From the NCBI GenBank assembly GCA_046723645.1, contig JBKOUY010000159.1:1-13614 (forward strand): a stretch of DNA of 13,614 bases, written 5' to 3'. The position numbers and the translations under genes are program-made. Shown here one piece after another: positions 1-7,835 of this stretch (position 1 is the first letter of the stretch; the number at the start of each line of letters is the position of its first letter). The stretch is from DASQUK01 sp046723645 (GTDB lineage Bacteria; Actinomycetota; Acidimicrobiia; Acidimicrobiales; VFJN01). The notes beneath the pieces are model-generated. The model made no database searches. It saw nothing but the letters and a program-made list of their open reading frames with translations, and was not told where the DNA came from.

Positions 1-506
1 CCACCGGTCCGTGCCGCCGCGCCTGCCCGGCGGCCGGCGCGGGTGCCGGCGTGCCCGGTGGCTCGACCGGTTCGCATGCTCGCTCGTCCCGTGGCTTCTC
101 CGGCCCGCATGCTCGCTCTTCCTGTCGCTCGCCCGGCCCGAATGCTGGCAGTCCGGACTGTCCGTGCCGTCTGAGCTCCAGCGTGACCAGTTGCCCGTCC
201 CGCGACCGCGGCGGCCTGCCGGCCAGAGCGGGCCACGCGGAGACTAGTGCGTCCCATGGTGTCCGCGGCGTAGCCGAGTGCCAGCCCGGAGCGGTCGCAG
301 CATCGGACGGCCCCGCGGCCTGCCGCCTGGGTCCCCGCCGCGACCCGCTCCCGGGCGAGCAGCGCCGCGTCCCGCAAGCGTGCCCGGGCGCTGGGGCGTT
401 CGCCGCTTCCCGTGGCAGGCTGGTCGCCACTGGCCGCACGCATGTCGACCGCAACGGCCAAGACACCCCCTCCAACGATCAACACGCAGAGTGTCAGCAA
501 GGCCAC
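1..506 (-). CDS. Partial membrane-anchored protein with 11-residue tandem repeats (C-terminus beyond left edge)
   Basis: Not a family I recognise. The minus-strand frame from a GTG at 506 is open for 168 codons to the window edge. Residues 2-20 form one hydrophobic segment (ALLTLCVLIVGGGVLAVAV) followed by charged residues, so it is an N-terminal anchor or signal peptide. An Arg/Ala-rich stretch follows, and then at nt 257-27 seven consecutive 11-residue units, the clearest being TGRASMRAGEA, TGRASMRTGRA and VRTASIRAGRA. The repeat predicts a long basic helix with 11-residue periodicity. An in-frame stop lies just upstream (near 547), and no clear Shine-Dalgarno sequence precedes the GTG; an ATT a few codons upstream is an unlikely alternative. 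The gene is divergent from the ylbL-like gene with about 80 bases between starts. Third-position GC is lower than in the neighbours, and plus-strand frames are also open here, so the call rests on the hydrophobic segment and the repeats. Confidence 0.45.
   Translation of the reverse strand, partial: MALLTLCVLIVGGGVLAVAVDMRAASGDQPATGSGERPSARARLRDAALLARERVAAGTQAAGRGAVRCCDRSGLALGYAADTMGRTSLRVARSGRQAAAVAGRATGHAGAQTARTVRTASIRAGRATGRASMRAGEATGRASMRTGRATGHAGTRAGRRAGAAARTG
27..257. repeat. Seven tandem 33-bp units encoding 11-residue repeats
   Basis: Units of exactly 33 bases run at 27-59, 60-92, 93-125, 126-158, 159-191, 192-224 and 225-257. The units at 60-92 and 93-125 are the most alike (both contain CGCATGCTCGCTC), while the outer ones are diverged at DNA level but keep the peptide pattern on the minus strand. 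The length is a multiple of three, so unit gain or loss would keep the frame of the minus-strand ORF. Confidence 0.6.
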
Positions 507-585
507 GCGAGCCCGGATGCTAATGCCGCCTGAACCTACTTCTCACCCCCCGGACGAGATTCCGAACCCGGTTCGTGACGAGAGC

Positions 586-1722
586 ATGGAAGGCGCGGCG
601 ACCCGTGCCGGGGACGGGCCGCAGGACCCCGCGTCTCGCCCTGATGGCCCCTCCGGCGACGGGGCCCGGCCGGCGCGCCGCCCGCGCCGGCGCATCTGGC
701 CGATCGCGCTCACGGTCCTGCTCGTGACGTTCGTGGTCGGCGCCGCCACGGTGGAGCTGCCGTACTACGCCTACCGGCCGGGCAGCGTGCGCGACACCGA
801 GCCGCTGATCGCGGTCGCCGACGAGGAGACCTTCCCATCGTCCGGCACGATCAGCTACACCACGGTCTCGCTGCGCCAGGCGACGCTGCTCGGCATGCTC
901 ATGGGCTGGCTCGACGACGACGTCGACGTGTTCCCGCGCGAGAAGGTGCTCGGCGATCGCAACGCAGAGGAGAACCGGACCCTGAACCTGCAGATGATGG
1001 ACACGTCGAAGCAGGTCGCCACCCAGGTGGCGCTCGAACGGCTCGGGCACCCGGTCGATGTCAGCATCACCGGGGAGACGGTGGTCAACGTGCTGCCCGA
1101 CCTCCCCGCCGACGGCGTGCTCGAGCCCGGCGACACCATCACGGCGGTGAATGGCGAGCGGCTCGACGAGCCCGACGACCTCACGCGCCTGCTCGCCGAC
1201 GACAGCCCCGGCGACGAGGTGACGATCACGGTCGAGCCCCCCAGCGGATCACAGCCGCGTGACGTCGAGCTGGCCCTGGGCGCCGATCCGGATGATCCTG
1301 ACCGGGCAATCATCGGCATCGAGGTCACGGGCAGGGGCATCAACTTCGACTTTCCCGTCGACGTCGCCATCGACACCGGCGACGTTGGCGGGCCGTCGGC
1401 GGGACTGGCCTTCACGCTGGCGATCATCGACGACCTGACGCCGGGCGACCTGACCGGCGGCGCAGACGTGGCGGTCACGGGGACGATCAGCAGCGACGGC
1501 ACGGTGGGGCCCGTGGGCGGCACGGGCCAGAAGGCGGCGGCCGTGCGGGCCCAGGGCTACGACGTCTTCCTGGTGCCAACCGCGGACTACGAGGCGGCCC
1601 GGCAACACGCCGGAGACGTCGAAGTCATTGCCGTGGACACGCTCGACGAAGCGCTCGCCGCCCTCGGCGACCTGGGAGGGAACGTCGACGAGCTGCCGCA
1701 ACCCGCCCCGTCGGACGGCTGA
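586..1722 (+). CDS. ylbL: YlbL-family PDZ and Lon-like membrane serine protease
   Basis: Membrane-anchored Lon-type (Ser-Lys dyad) protease with a PDZ substrate-binding domain facing outward. From the ATG at 586 the product has 378 residues: an Arg-rich cytoplasmic tail, one membrane helix (about 37-53), a YlbL-like stretch with YYAYRPGSV just after it, a PDZ domain (about 153-225, with LEPGDTITAVNGE), and a Lon proteolytic domain (about 235-360). The catalytic Ser is S271 in VGGPSAGLAFTLAIID (nt 1396-1398) and the Lys is K316 in PVGGTGQKAAAVRAQG. In Bacillus subtilis YlbL (DdpA) degrades the division inhibitor YneA; the actinobacterial substrate is not established. A longer form from the ATG at 523 is possible; 586 was chosen because it lies closer to the conserved part and leaves room for a divergent promoter. 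Neither start has a good ribosome site. Confidence 0.9.
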   Translation: MEGAATRAGDGPQDPASRPDGPSGDGARPARRPRRRIWPIALTVLLVTFVVGAATVELPYYAYRPGSVRDTEPLIAVADEETFPSSGTISYTTVSLRQATLLGMLMGWLDDDVDVFPREKVLGDRNAEENRTLNLQMMDTSKQVATQVALERLGHPVDVSITGETVVNVLPDLPADGVLEPGDTITAVNGERLDEPDDLTRLLADDSPGDEVTITVEPPSGSQPRDVELALGADPDDPDRAIIGIEVTGRGINFDFPVDVAIDTGDVGGPSAGLAFTLAIIDDLTPGDLTGGADVAVTGTISSDGTVGPVGGTGQKAAAVRAQGYDVFLVPTADYEAARQHAGDVEVIAVDTLDEALAALGDLGGNVDELPQPAPSDG

Positions 1723-1797
1723 GACCGCACTCCACGCGCACTTCGCCACCCTCAGCGGCGGGAAAATCGACCCTCGGCGCGCGGCAGGCCGGAGTCA

Positions 1798-1803
1798 TAC
1801 GAT
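1798..1803 (+). promoter_or_regulatory. Putative -10 element for a near-leaderless transcript
   Basis: TACGAT fits the actinobacterial -10 pattern TANNNT and lies 8 bases before the ATG at 1812, so transcription would begin at or within about two bases of the start codon. No convincing -35 is seen, and the only purine run before the ATG is GGGGG, which is not a good ribosome site. Confidence 0.35.
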
Positions 1804-1811
1804 CGGGGGTC

Positions 1812-4088
1812 ATGCCCCCCGAGCCTTCTCCCCTCGACGCAACGGGCATCGCCCGCCGGCATTTCGCGACCGTGCGGAAGGGCTACGACCCGACCGAGGT
1901 GCGTGCCTTCCTCCACGAACTTTCCGAGATCGTCGGACGACTTCAGCGTGGGGAGGCACACCAGCTCGACCGGGCGGAGCGCGCCGAGGCCCGTGCCCAG
2001 CTCGCCGAGCAGCTCGACGAGCACCGGCTGGTCGAGCTGCTCGGAGCCGAGACGGCGCGGGTCCTCGAGGCGGCGAGGGAGGCGGCCGGCGACATCCGCG
2101 CCAAGGCCGAGGAGTCGGCGGCACGGATGGTCAGGGACGCCCAGGATGAAGCGCACACGATCCTGGAGCAGGCCGAGCGGGACGGCGCCGACCGGAGACG
2201 CGAGATCGTGTCCGAGGCCGAGGCGCTGCATCGTGACGCCGAGGCGACCCTCGAGCGGCGCCGGGCCGAGGGCCAGGAGCTGGCCGACGAGATCCGGCGC
2301 GCCGTCGAGACCGAACGGGAGCGGATGCTGGCCGAGGGCCAGCAGGCCCGGGCGGTCGCCGAGGCCGACGCCGAACGGCTCCGGGACACCGCCCGCGAAC
2401 AGGGCCGGCAGCTGATCGCCGAGGCCCAGGCGGTGCGGGAGCGGATGCTCGGCGACCTCGCGCGCCGCCGCCGGACCGCCAAGGAGCAGCTCGAGCGTCT
2501 GAACGCTGCCCGCGAGCGCCTGCTGGCGGCCTACGAGGTGGTGCGCCGGACCGTCGACGAGGCCACGGGCGAGCTGACCGTCGCCCTGCCGCAGGCCAAG
2601 CTCGCCAGCGAGTCGGCCGCGCGGCGGGTGAGCGAGGCGCCCGAACCGTCGGTCGACGAGCTGGAGGCCGAGCTCACTGTGGCGCGCATGGCGGGCCTGG
2701 TGGAGGATCTCGACGGCCTCGACGACGTGGACGTCGACCAGATCGACGCCCTCATCGACCGCCGCCTGGAGACGGCCGACCACCGGCTCGCCGACCAGGA
2801 GGCGGGGCTACCCCGCCGGCCGGCCGGTGCCGAGGCTGGGGAGCGCAAGAGCATCTGGCCGTTCCGGCGCCGCCCGGCTGACGAGCGGCCGACGGCGCGG
2901 GAGTCGGAGACGTCGGCGACCGCCGAGGCGCTCGAGCCGCCGGCGGCCGTCGCCGAGGTGGCCGACCACCCCGTCGAGCGCAGCCGCGGCATCGACGCTG
3001 ACCTCGATGGCGGCGAGCCGGCCGCCGAGGTGAAGCCGGTAGGGGGCGACGAGCTCGACCCCGGTGACGATCACGCCCCAGAGGCCGGCATCGGCGCCGG
3101 GGACGCCGGGGACGCCGACGTCGGGGCGCAGCAGGCCGCGGACCCCTTGGGCGACAATCCGGGGGACGTGGAGGGGGCGGGCAACGACGACCACGACCAG
3201 GTGGAGGAGCTCTTCGCGCGGCTCAAGGCCGACCGCGAGGCGCCGCCATCCGGCGCCGCGGATGGAAACGAGACGCTGGGCGTGGGGGCCACGGCGGTCG
3301 CCGTCATCGAGGATCCCCAGGACAGCGGGGACGTCGCGGTCGCGGCCGGCGGTGACGACGACGCAGACGCCGAGGCGGAACAGCTCGATCCCGACGCCGC
3401 GGTCCTCCACGATCGCGACACCCACCTCGGACCGGTCGAGCGGGAGCTCGGTCGTCGGCTCAAGCGGGTCCTGGCCGACGAGCAGAACGAGGTGTTCGAC
3501 CTCTTGCGCCGCGACCGCCCGGCCAGCGTGGACGACGTGGTCCCGGTGGCCGCCGAGCACGCCCAGCGCTACGCCGCAGCCGCCCTGCCCGACCTCGACG
3601 TCGCCGCCGCGTCGGGGGCTGCGAGCGTGAATCGACAGGCACGAGGGTCGTGCACAGCCCTGGCGAACGAGCTGGGCCAATCCCTGGTCGAGCCCATGCG
3701 CGAGCGGATCGCCCGGTCGTTCGACGAGTGCGACGGCGACCTCGAGGAGGTGACCGAGCGGCTCCGGTCGCTGTATCGCGAGTGGAAGGGACAGCGGATC
3801 GGCACCGCCGTGCGGCACTACGCCGCCGCTGCGTACGCCTGGGGTGTCTACGAGGCGACGCCGTCGGATGCGGAGCTGCGATGGCTCGTCGACCGGACCG
3901 GCGATGCCTGCCCCGACGCCGACGACAACGCCCTGGCAAGCGGCGTCCGCAAGGGGGAGGCGTTCCCGACGGGCGTGCTGTGCTCGCCGGCCCATCCTGA
4001 CTGCCGCTGCCTGGTGGTCCCGGTGGGCGTGGGCGGCGAGTCGGGCGGGCCTGTCAGGTCCGGGGGAGCCGCGTCGGGCCGAGGTTGA
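1812..4088 (+). CDS. DivIVA-like coiled-coil protein fused to a phage Mu F-like C-terminal module
   Basis: 758 residues. Residues about 12-48 resemble the DivIVA/Wag31 N-terminus (RRHFATVRKGYDPTEVRAFL). Residues 50-250 are an uninterrupted Ala/Glu/Arg coiled coil. Residues 275-330 hold short helices, and 346-355 read KSIWPFRRRP. An acidic Asp/Gly/Ala-rich linker runs to about 535. The last part is helical (537-694) and ends in a block like the phage head morphogenesis family (Mu gpF / SPP1 gp7, Pfam PF04233): VTERLRSLYREWKGQRIG from residue 647, RTGDACPDAD around C700, then C724 and HPDCRC (H728, C731, C733). The second Cys of the usual CPxC is missing, though C724 could replace it. The DivIVA half suggests a polar or septal cytoplasmic scaffold; the role of the C-terminal half is unknown. 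The fusion is read from one unbroken frame with uniform GC-rich codon use. It lies between ylbL and the UPF0182 gene. Confidence 0.85.
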   Translation: MPPEPSPLDATGIARRHFATVRKGYDPTEVRAFLHELSEIVGRLQRGEAHQLDRAERAEARAQLAEQLDEHRLVELLGAETARVLEAAREAAGDIRAKAEESAARMVRDAQDEAHTILEQAERDGADRRREIVSEAEALHRDAEATLERRRAEGQELADEIRRAVETERERMLAEGQQARAVAEADAERLRDTAREQGRQLIAEAQAVRERMLGDLARRRRTAKEQLERLNAARERLLAAYEVVRRTVDEATGELTVALPQAKLASESAARRVSEAPEPSVDELEAELTVARMAGLVEDLDGLDDVDVDQIDALIDRRLETADHRLADQEAGLPRRPAGAEAGERKSIWPFRRRPADERPTARESETSATAEALEPPAAVAEVADHPVERSRGIDADLDGGEPAAEVKPVGGDELDPGDDHAPEAGIGAGDAGDADVGAQQAADPLGDNPGDVEGAGNDDHDQVEELFARLKADREAPPSGAADGNETLGVGATAVAVIEDPQDSGDVAVAAGGDDDADAEAEQLDPDAAVLHDRDTHLGPVERELGRRLKRVLADEQNEVFDLLRRDRPASVDDVVPVAAEHAQRYAAAALPDLDVAAASGAASVNRQARGSCTALANELGQSLVEPMRERIARSFDECDGDLEEVTERLRSLYREWKGQRIGTAVRHYAAAAYAWGVYEATPSDAELRWLVDRTGDACPDADDNALASGVRKGEAFPTGVLCSPAHPDCRCLVVPVGVGGESGGPVRSGGAASGRG

Positions 4089-4122
4089 TAGGCCCCGCTC
4101 CAACCCTTCGAACAGCTGTCTG

Positions 4123-4128
4123 TAGGCT
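4123..4128 (+). promoter_or_regulatory. Putative -10 element for a near-leaderless transcript
   Basis: TAGGCT (TANNNT type) ends 8 bases before the ATG at 4137, and no Shine-Dalgarno-like purine run lies between. The geometry is the same as at 1798-1803. The 48-base gap from the previous stop may hold only this promoter, or the gene may be read through from upstream. Confidence 0.25.
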
Positions 4129-4136
4129 CGGCCCTC

Positions 4137-7124
4137 ATGCGAGCCCCCGACGACCTGCCGCGCCGAGCGCCCCGGCGCAAGAACGGCAGGCGCGGGCGCA
4201 CGCTCCTCATCGTCGGCGTCATCGCTGCGTTCGTGCTGCTCACGTCGCTGCGGGGCATCGCCGGCTTCTACACCGACTACCTGTGGTTCGACTCGCTCGA
4301 CCAGACGGGCGTGTGGCGGGGGATCCTCGGGGCGAAGCTGATCCTGGCGCTCATCTTCATGGTCGGCTTCTTCCTGCTGGCCTGGTCCAACCTGCTGCTC
4401 GCCGACCGCATCGCCCCGCCGTACCGGATGGCCGGCCCGGAGGACGAGCTGCTCGAGCGGTACCACGACATCGTCGACGACCGCATGGGCTGGCTGCGGA
4501 TCATCATCTGCGCGCTGCTGGCGATCATCGCCGGGTCGGGGGTGTCGTCGGAGTGGAACTCCTGGATCCTGTTCACCAACGGCGGCGACTTCGGCGTCGA
4601 GGATCCGCAGTTCCACAACGACATCGGCTTCTACGTCTTCCGGCTGCCCTTCCTGTCGTTCGTGGTCGACTGGCTGTTCGCGTCGCTGCTGATCGTCATC
4701 ATCGTCACGGCGGTGGCGCACTACCTCAACGGCGGCATCCGGGTGCAGCCGCCGTCGCCGCGGGTGACGCCGCAGGTGAAGGCCCACCTGTCGGTGCTCC
4801 TCGCCTTGTTGGCCCTGGTCAAGACGGCCGACTACTGGCTGCAGCGGTTCGAGCTCACGACGTCCACCCGGGGCATCGTCGACGGCGCCAGCTACACCGA
4901 TGTCAAAGCGCAGCTGCCCGCGCTCAACCTGCTGGTGCTCATCTCGCTGTGCGCGGCGACGCTCTTCGTCGTGAACATCTTCCGGCGCGGCTGGACGCTT
5001 CCGGCCGTCGCCGTCGGCCTGTGGATGTTCGTGGCGGTGGTGGCCGGCGGCATCTACCCCCAGTACGTCCAGCGGTTCCGGGTCCAACCGAACGAGTCGG
5101 CCCGGGAACGCCCGTACATCGAGCGCAACATCGAGGCGACGAGGGCCGCGCTGCGCCTGTCCGGCGTCACGACCCAGCGGTTCGTTCCCCAGACCGACGC
5201 CGCCGACGTGCAGCTCGCCGGAGCCGAGCCGACCGTCCGGAACATCCGCCTCTGGGACCCGGCCGCCCGCCTGTCGGGCCAGACGTTCGAGCAGCTGCAG
5301 CGGATCCGCAACTTCTACAACATCAACGACGTCGACGTTGACCGCTACACCATCGGCGGGCAGCCGACGCAGGTGAACATCGGCGTCCGGACGATCAACC
5401 CCGATGGCGTGCCCGGAGACTCGTGGGAGGCCGCGCACCTCGCCTACACCCACGGGTACGGCGTGGTGATGGCCCCATCCAACGCCGCCGAGGGCAACGA
5501 GCCCGAGTTCGTGCTGGGGGAGATCCCGCAGACGGAGGCCGAGGGCCTCTCGCTCGACCAGCCGGGCGTCTACTTCGGCGAGGACCTCGACGGCTACATC
5601 GTGGTCAACACCAACCGCGACGAGATCGACTACCAGAACGAGAACGGCGACACCGAGTTCACGACGTACCGGGGCGCCGACGGCGTCGAGGCCAACTCGG
5701 TGGTGCGCCGGGTGGCGTTCGCCCTGCGCTTCGGCGACCTCAACCCGCTGATCTCCGACTTCATGACCGACAGCTCCCGAGTCGTCTACGTGCGGGACGT
5801 CGTCGACCGGGTGACCAAGCTCGCGCCCTTCCTCCAGGCCGACAACGACCCGTACCCGGTGCTGGTCGACGGCCGGGTGCAGTGGGTGGTCGACCTGTAC
5901 ACGACGACGTCCCGGTACCCCTACGCACAGATGGCCGACACCGATCAGGTGTCGTCGTCGAGCGGGCTGAACCACCGGTTCAACTACGTGCGCAACTCGG
6001 TCAAGGCCACCGTCGACGCCTACGACGGGACCGTCACGTTCTACGTGATGGACGAGGACGACCCGATCATCAACGCATACCGGGACGCGTTCCCCGACCT
6101 GTTCTCCGACGACGCCCTGCCGGACGAGCTGGCGGCGCACCTGCGCTATCCCGAGGACCTGTTCCGCATCCAGACCTCGGCCTATGGCCGCTACCACCTC
6201 GACGATCCCGACGAGTTCTTCAACCAGAACGACGCGTGGCGGGTGGCCCGCGACCCGGGCACGGCCGGCGCCGACCCCTCCACGCAGGTCACCAACGAGC
6301 AGGGGCAGGTCACCGGTGCCCAGGCGCCACGCATCGCGCCCTACTACCAGTTGCTCCAGCTCCCGAACGAGTCGGGCCAGGTGTCGCGCGAGGCCGAGAT
6401 GGTGCTGATGCGGCCGTTCGTCCCGTTCAGCGAGGACGACCGCAGCCAGAAGCTGACGGCCTTCATGGCGGCGCGCATGGACCCCGACCACTACGGCAAG
6501 CTGGTCGTCTACCAGCTGCCGGCGAACGCTTTACCGGACGGCCCCGGCCTGGCGGCGGCGGCCATACGCGCCGACGAGAACGTCGCCCGGGACCAGACCG
6601 AGCTGGGCCAGCGCGGTTCTCAGGTGCTGTACGGCAACCTGCTGCTGGTGCCGGTGGACAACGCGTTGCTCTACGTCCAGCCGTTCTACGTCATGTCGGA
6701 CGACGAGACCCGTCAGCTCCCGCAGCTCGAAAAGGTCATCGTCAACTACGGCGAGACCGTGGTCATCGAGGACACGCTGCAGGAGGCCCTCGTGGCACTC
6801 TTCGGCGAACGCGTGGCGACCCAGGAACGCCCCGGCGCGGAGGGCGAGCAGCCGCCGGAGGCGCAGCCACCGCCCGAGCAGGGGGGCACGGCGAACGACG
6901 ACGCGGCGCGCCTGCTCACCCAAGCGGACAGTTTGTTCGACCAGGCCGACGCCGCCCTGGCCGACGGCGACCTCGCCACGTTCCAGGAGCGCCTGAACCA
7001 GGCACGCGAGCTCGTGGCGCAGGCGAACGAGCTTCTCGCCGGCTCGTCCGGCTCGTTGGGCGACGAGTCGACGACCACGACCTCGTCGACGACCACCACC
7101 GAGCGAGAGACGTCACCGGCGTAG
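4137..7124 (+). CDS. UPF0182 family seven-helix membrane protein with large extracytoplasmic domain
   Basis: 995 residues, the usual size for UPF0182 (COG1615), a family of unknown function. The N-terminus is basic, followed by seven hydrophobic helices at about 21-39, 66-88, 119-135, 172-195, 215-233, 262-281 and 288-306. The first loop contains GFYTDYLWFDSL, a typical family motif. A long soluble part follows (about 310-895) with family-type stretches such as RERPYIERNIEATR, RNIRLWD and FYNINDVDVDRY. After residue 898 comes a Pro/Glu linker, a short two-helix segment (about 920-970, ADSLFDQADAALADGDLATF) and a Ser/Thr-rich tail. In mycobacteria the homologue (Rv3193c) is next to the PDZ protease gene Rv3194c, so a link to the YlbL-like protease is reasonable but unproved. 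The start is the first ATG of the frame, before the basic N-terminus. Confidence 0.92.
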   Translation: MRAPDDLPRRAPRRKNGRRGRTLLIVGVIAAFVLLTSLRGIAGFYTDYLWFDSLDQTGVWRGILGAKLILALIFMVGFFLLAWSNLLLADRIAPPYRMAGPEDELLERYHDIVDDRMGWLRIIICALLAIIAGSGVSSEWNSWILFTNGGDFGVEDPQFHNDIGFYVFRLPFLSFVVDWLFASLLIVIIVTAVAHYLNGGIRVQPPSPRVTPQVKAHLSVLLALLALVKTADYWLQRFELTTSTRGIVDGASYTDVKAQLPALNLLVLISLCAATLFVVNIFRRGWTLPAVAVGLWMFVAVVAGGIYPQYVQRFRVQPNESARERPYIERNIEATRAALRLSGVTTQRFVPQTDAADVQLAGAEPTVRNIRLWDPAARLSGQTFEQLQRIRNFYNINDVDVDRYTIGGQPTQVNIGVRTINPDGVPGDSWEAAHLAYTHGYGVVMAPSNAAEGNEPEFVLGEIPQTEAEGLSLDQPGVYFGEDLDGYIVVNTNRDEIDYQNENGDTEFTTYRGADGVEANSVVRRVAFALRFGDLNPLISDFMTDSSRVVYVRDVVDRVTKLAPFLQADNDPYPVLVDGRVQWVVDLYTTTSRYPYAQMADTDQVSSSSGLNHRFNYVRNSVKATVDAYDGTVTFYVMDEDDPIINAYRDAFPDLFSDDALPDELAAHLRYPEDLFRIQTSAYGRYHLDDPDEFFNQNDAWRVARDPGTAGADPSTQVTNEQGQVTGAQAPRIAPYYQLLQLPNESGQVSREAEMVLMRPFVPFSEDDRSQKLTAFMAARMDPDHYGKLVVYQLPANALPDGPGLAAAAIRADENVARDQTELGQRGSQVLYGNLLLVPVDNALLYVQPFYVMSDDETRQLPQLEKVIVNYGETVVIEDTLQEALVALFGERVATQERPGAEGEQPPEAQPPPEQGGTANDDAARLLTQADSLFDQADAALADGDLATFQERLNQARELVAQANELLAGSSGSLGDESTTTTSSTTTTERETSPA

Positions 7125-7151
7125 GCCGGGGTGCGACGCGTCCCCCCAGGG

Positions 7152-7180
7152 TTGGCGGGTCGGTGGGCGACCGGTAAGGT
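7152..7180 (+). promoter_or_regulatory. Promoter of the initiator tRNA gene
   Basis: A -35-like TTGGCG (7152-7157) and a -10-like TAAGGT (7175-7180) are separated by exactly 17 bases. The predicted transcription start is near 7187, about 9 bases before the mature tRNA. The spacing and position make this the clearest promoter in the window. Confidence 0.6.
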
Positions 7181-7195
7181 GAGTCTTCCCAACGA

Positions 7196-7272
<77 letters not shown>

Positions 7273-7282
7273 ACTGAAGGCT

Positions 7283-7311
7283 GAAGGCCCGGGTCAGCGA
7301 CCTGGGCCTTC
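7283..7311 (+). terminator. Hairpin terminator after the initiator tRNA
   Basis: GAAGGCCCGGGTC (7283-7295) and GACCTGGGCCTTC (7299-7311) form a 13-bp stem with one mismatch around a 3-base loop, 10 bases after the tRNA CCA. There is no T run behind it, as is common in high-GC actinobacteria. It probably ends the tRNA transcript. Confidence 0.65.
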
Positions 7312-7835
7312 GCAGTTCCGAGCGGCTTCTACCGGGTCAGCCGGTCTTCTTCCGGTTCTTCAACCGGTTCGCCTCTACCGGCTGGGTCAGGAGCTTGCTG
7401 ACGGCGTGGACCGCTCGTGTCTGCATTGGGTCTGCGACCGGGTGAGGATCTCGACGTTGCCGTTGCCCCCGTGGAGGCCCTGCTCGACCTGGGATACCGC
7501 GGCTGGCGGGACCGGGTGACCTGGCGTCGACGCGCTCGTTCGGTGGCCGAGACCGACGCGGTCGACCCGCCGGGCACCTCGTGGCGTGACCGCCCCAAGT
7601 CCGATCGGGGGGCACGGCGTTTTCCTCGTCGGGGACATGGTCGCAGCACCCGGGCCTGCTCAGCGAGGTCACAGCGGTGTCGGCCACCTCCGCGGCGCGG
7701 GGTGTCCTTGAGCTGGTGTCGTTGGAACCATCGCACGCGGGTGACATGGCATCACGCTACGTAGCCCGTCGGAAGGGCCAGATGTCCGTCGTTGTGTACG
7801 TCACGATTCCCAGTGTCGGTGAGAACTCCAGTTAG
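7312..7835 (+). pseudogene. Probable decayed coding region with shifted frames
   Basis: No intact gene is seen in these 520 bases. One plus-strand frame from a GTG at 7417 reads as coding-like (PGEDLDVAVAPVEALLDLGY, then RGWRDRVTW) and then becomes Arg/Pro-rich and unconvincing. Another frame, open from about 7585 to a TAG at 7833-7835, reads plausibly in its second half (GVLELVSLEPSHAGDMASRY, then VARRKGQMSVVVYVTIPSVG) with mostly G/C third positions but no good start codon or ribosome site. Together these look like one former gene broken by frameshifts. The last stop overlaps the stop of the convergent tetR-type gene. I cannot name the family. The overlapping minus-strand frames are rich in Arg, Pro and Ser and look like shadows. 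Confidence 0.35.

Noticed and set aside
51..533. Plus-strand open frame of 160 codons in the left region
   Set aside because: Ser/Pro/Gly/Arg-rich with no hydrophobic or domain pattern; the minus-strand frame has a membrane segment and exact 11-residue repeats and explains the same bases better. The choice is not certain.
2808..6491. Minus-strand open frame of 1227 codons
   Set aside because: It lies antisense to the DivIVA-like and UPF0182 genes, is His/Arg/Val-rich and low in complexity, and mirrors their codon bias. Long antisense frames are expected in GC-rich genes.
5423..7177. Plus-strand open frame of 584 codons inside the UPF0182 gene
   Set aside because: Out-of-frame shadow, Arg/Gly/Pro-rich; the UPF0182 frame has clear family features through the whole stretch.
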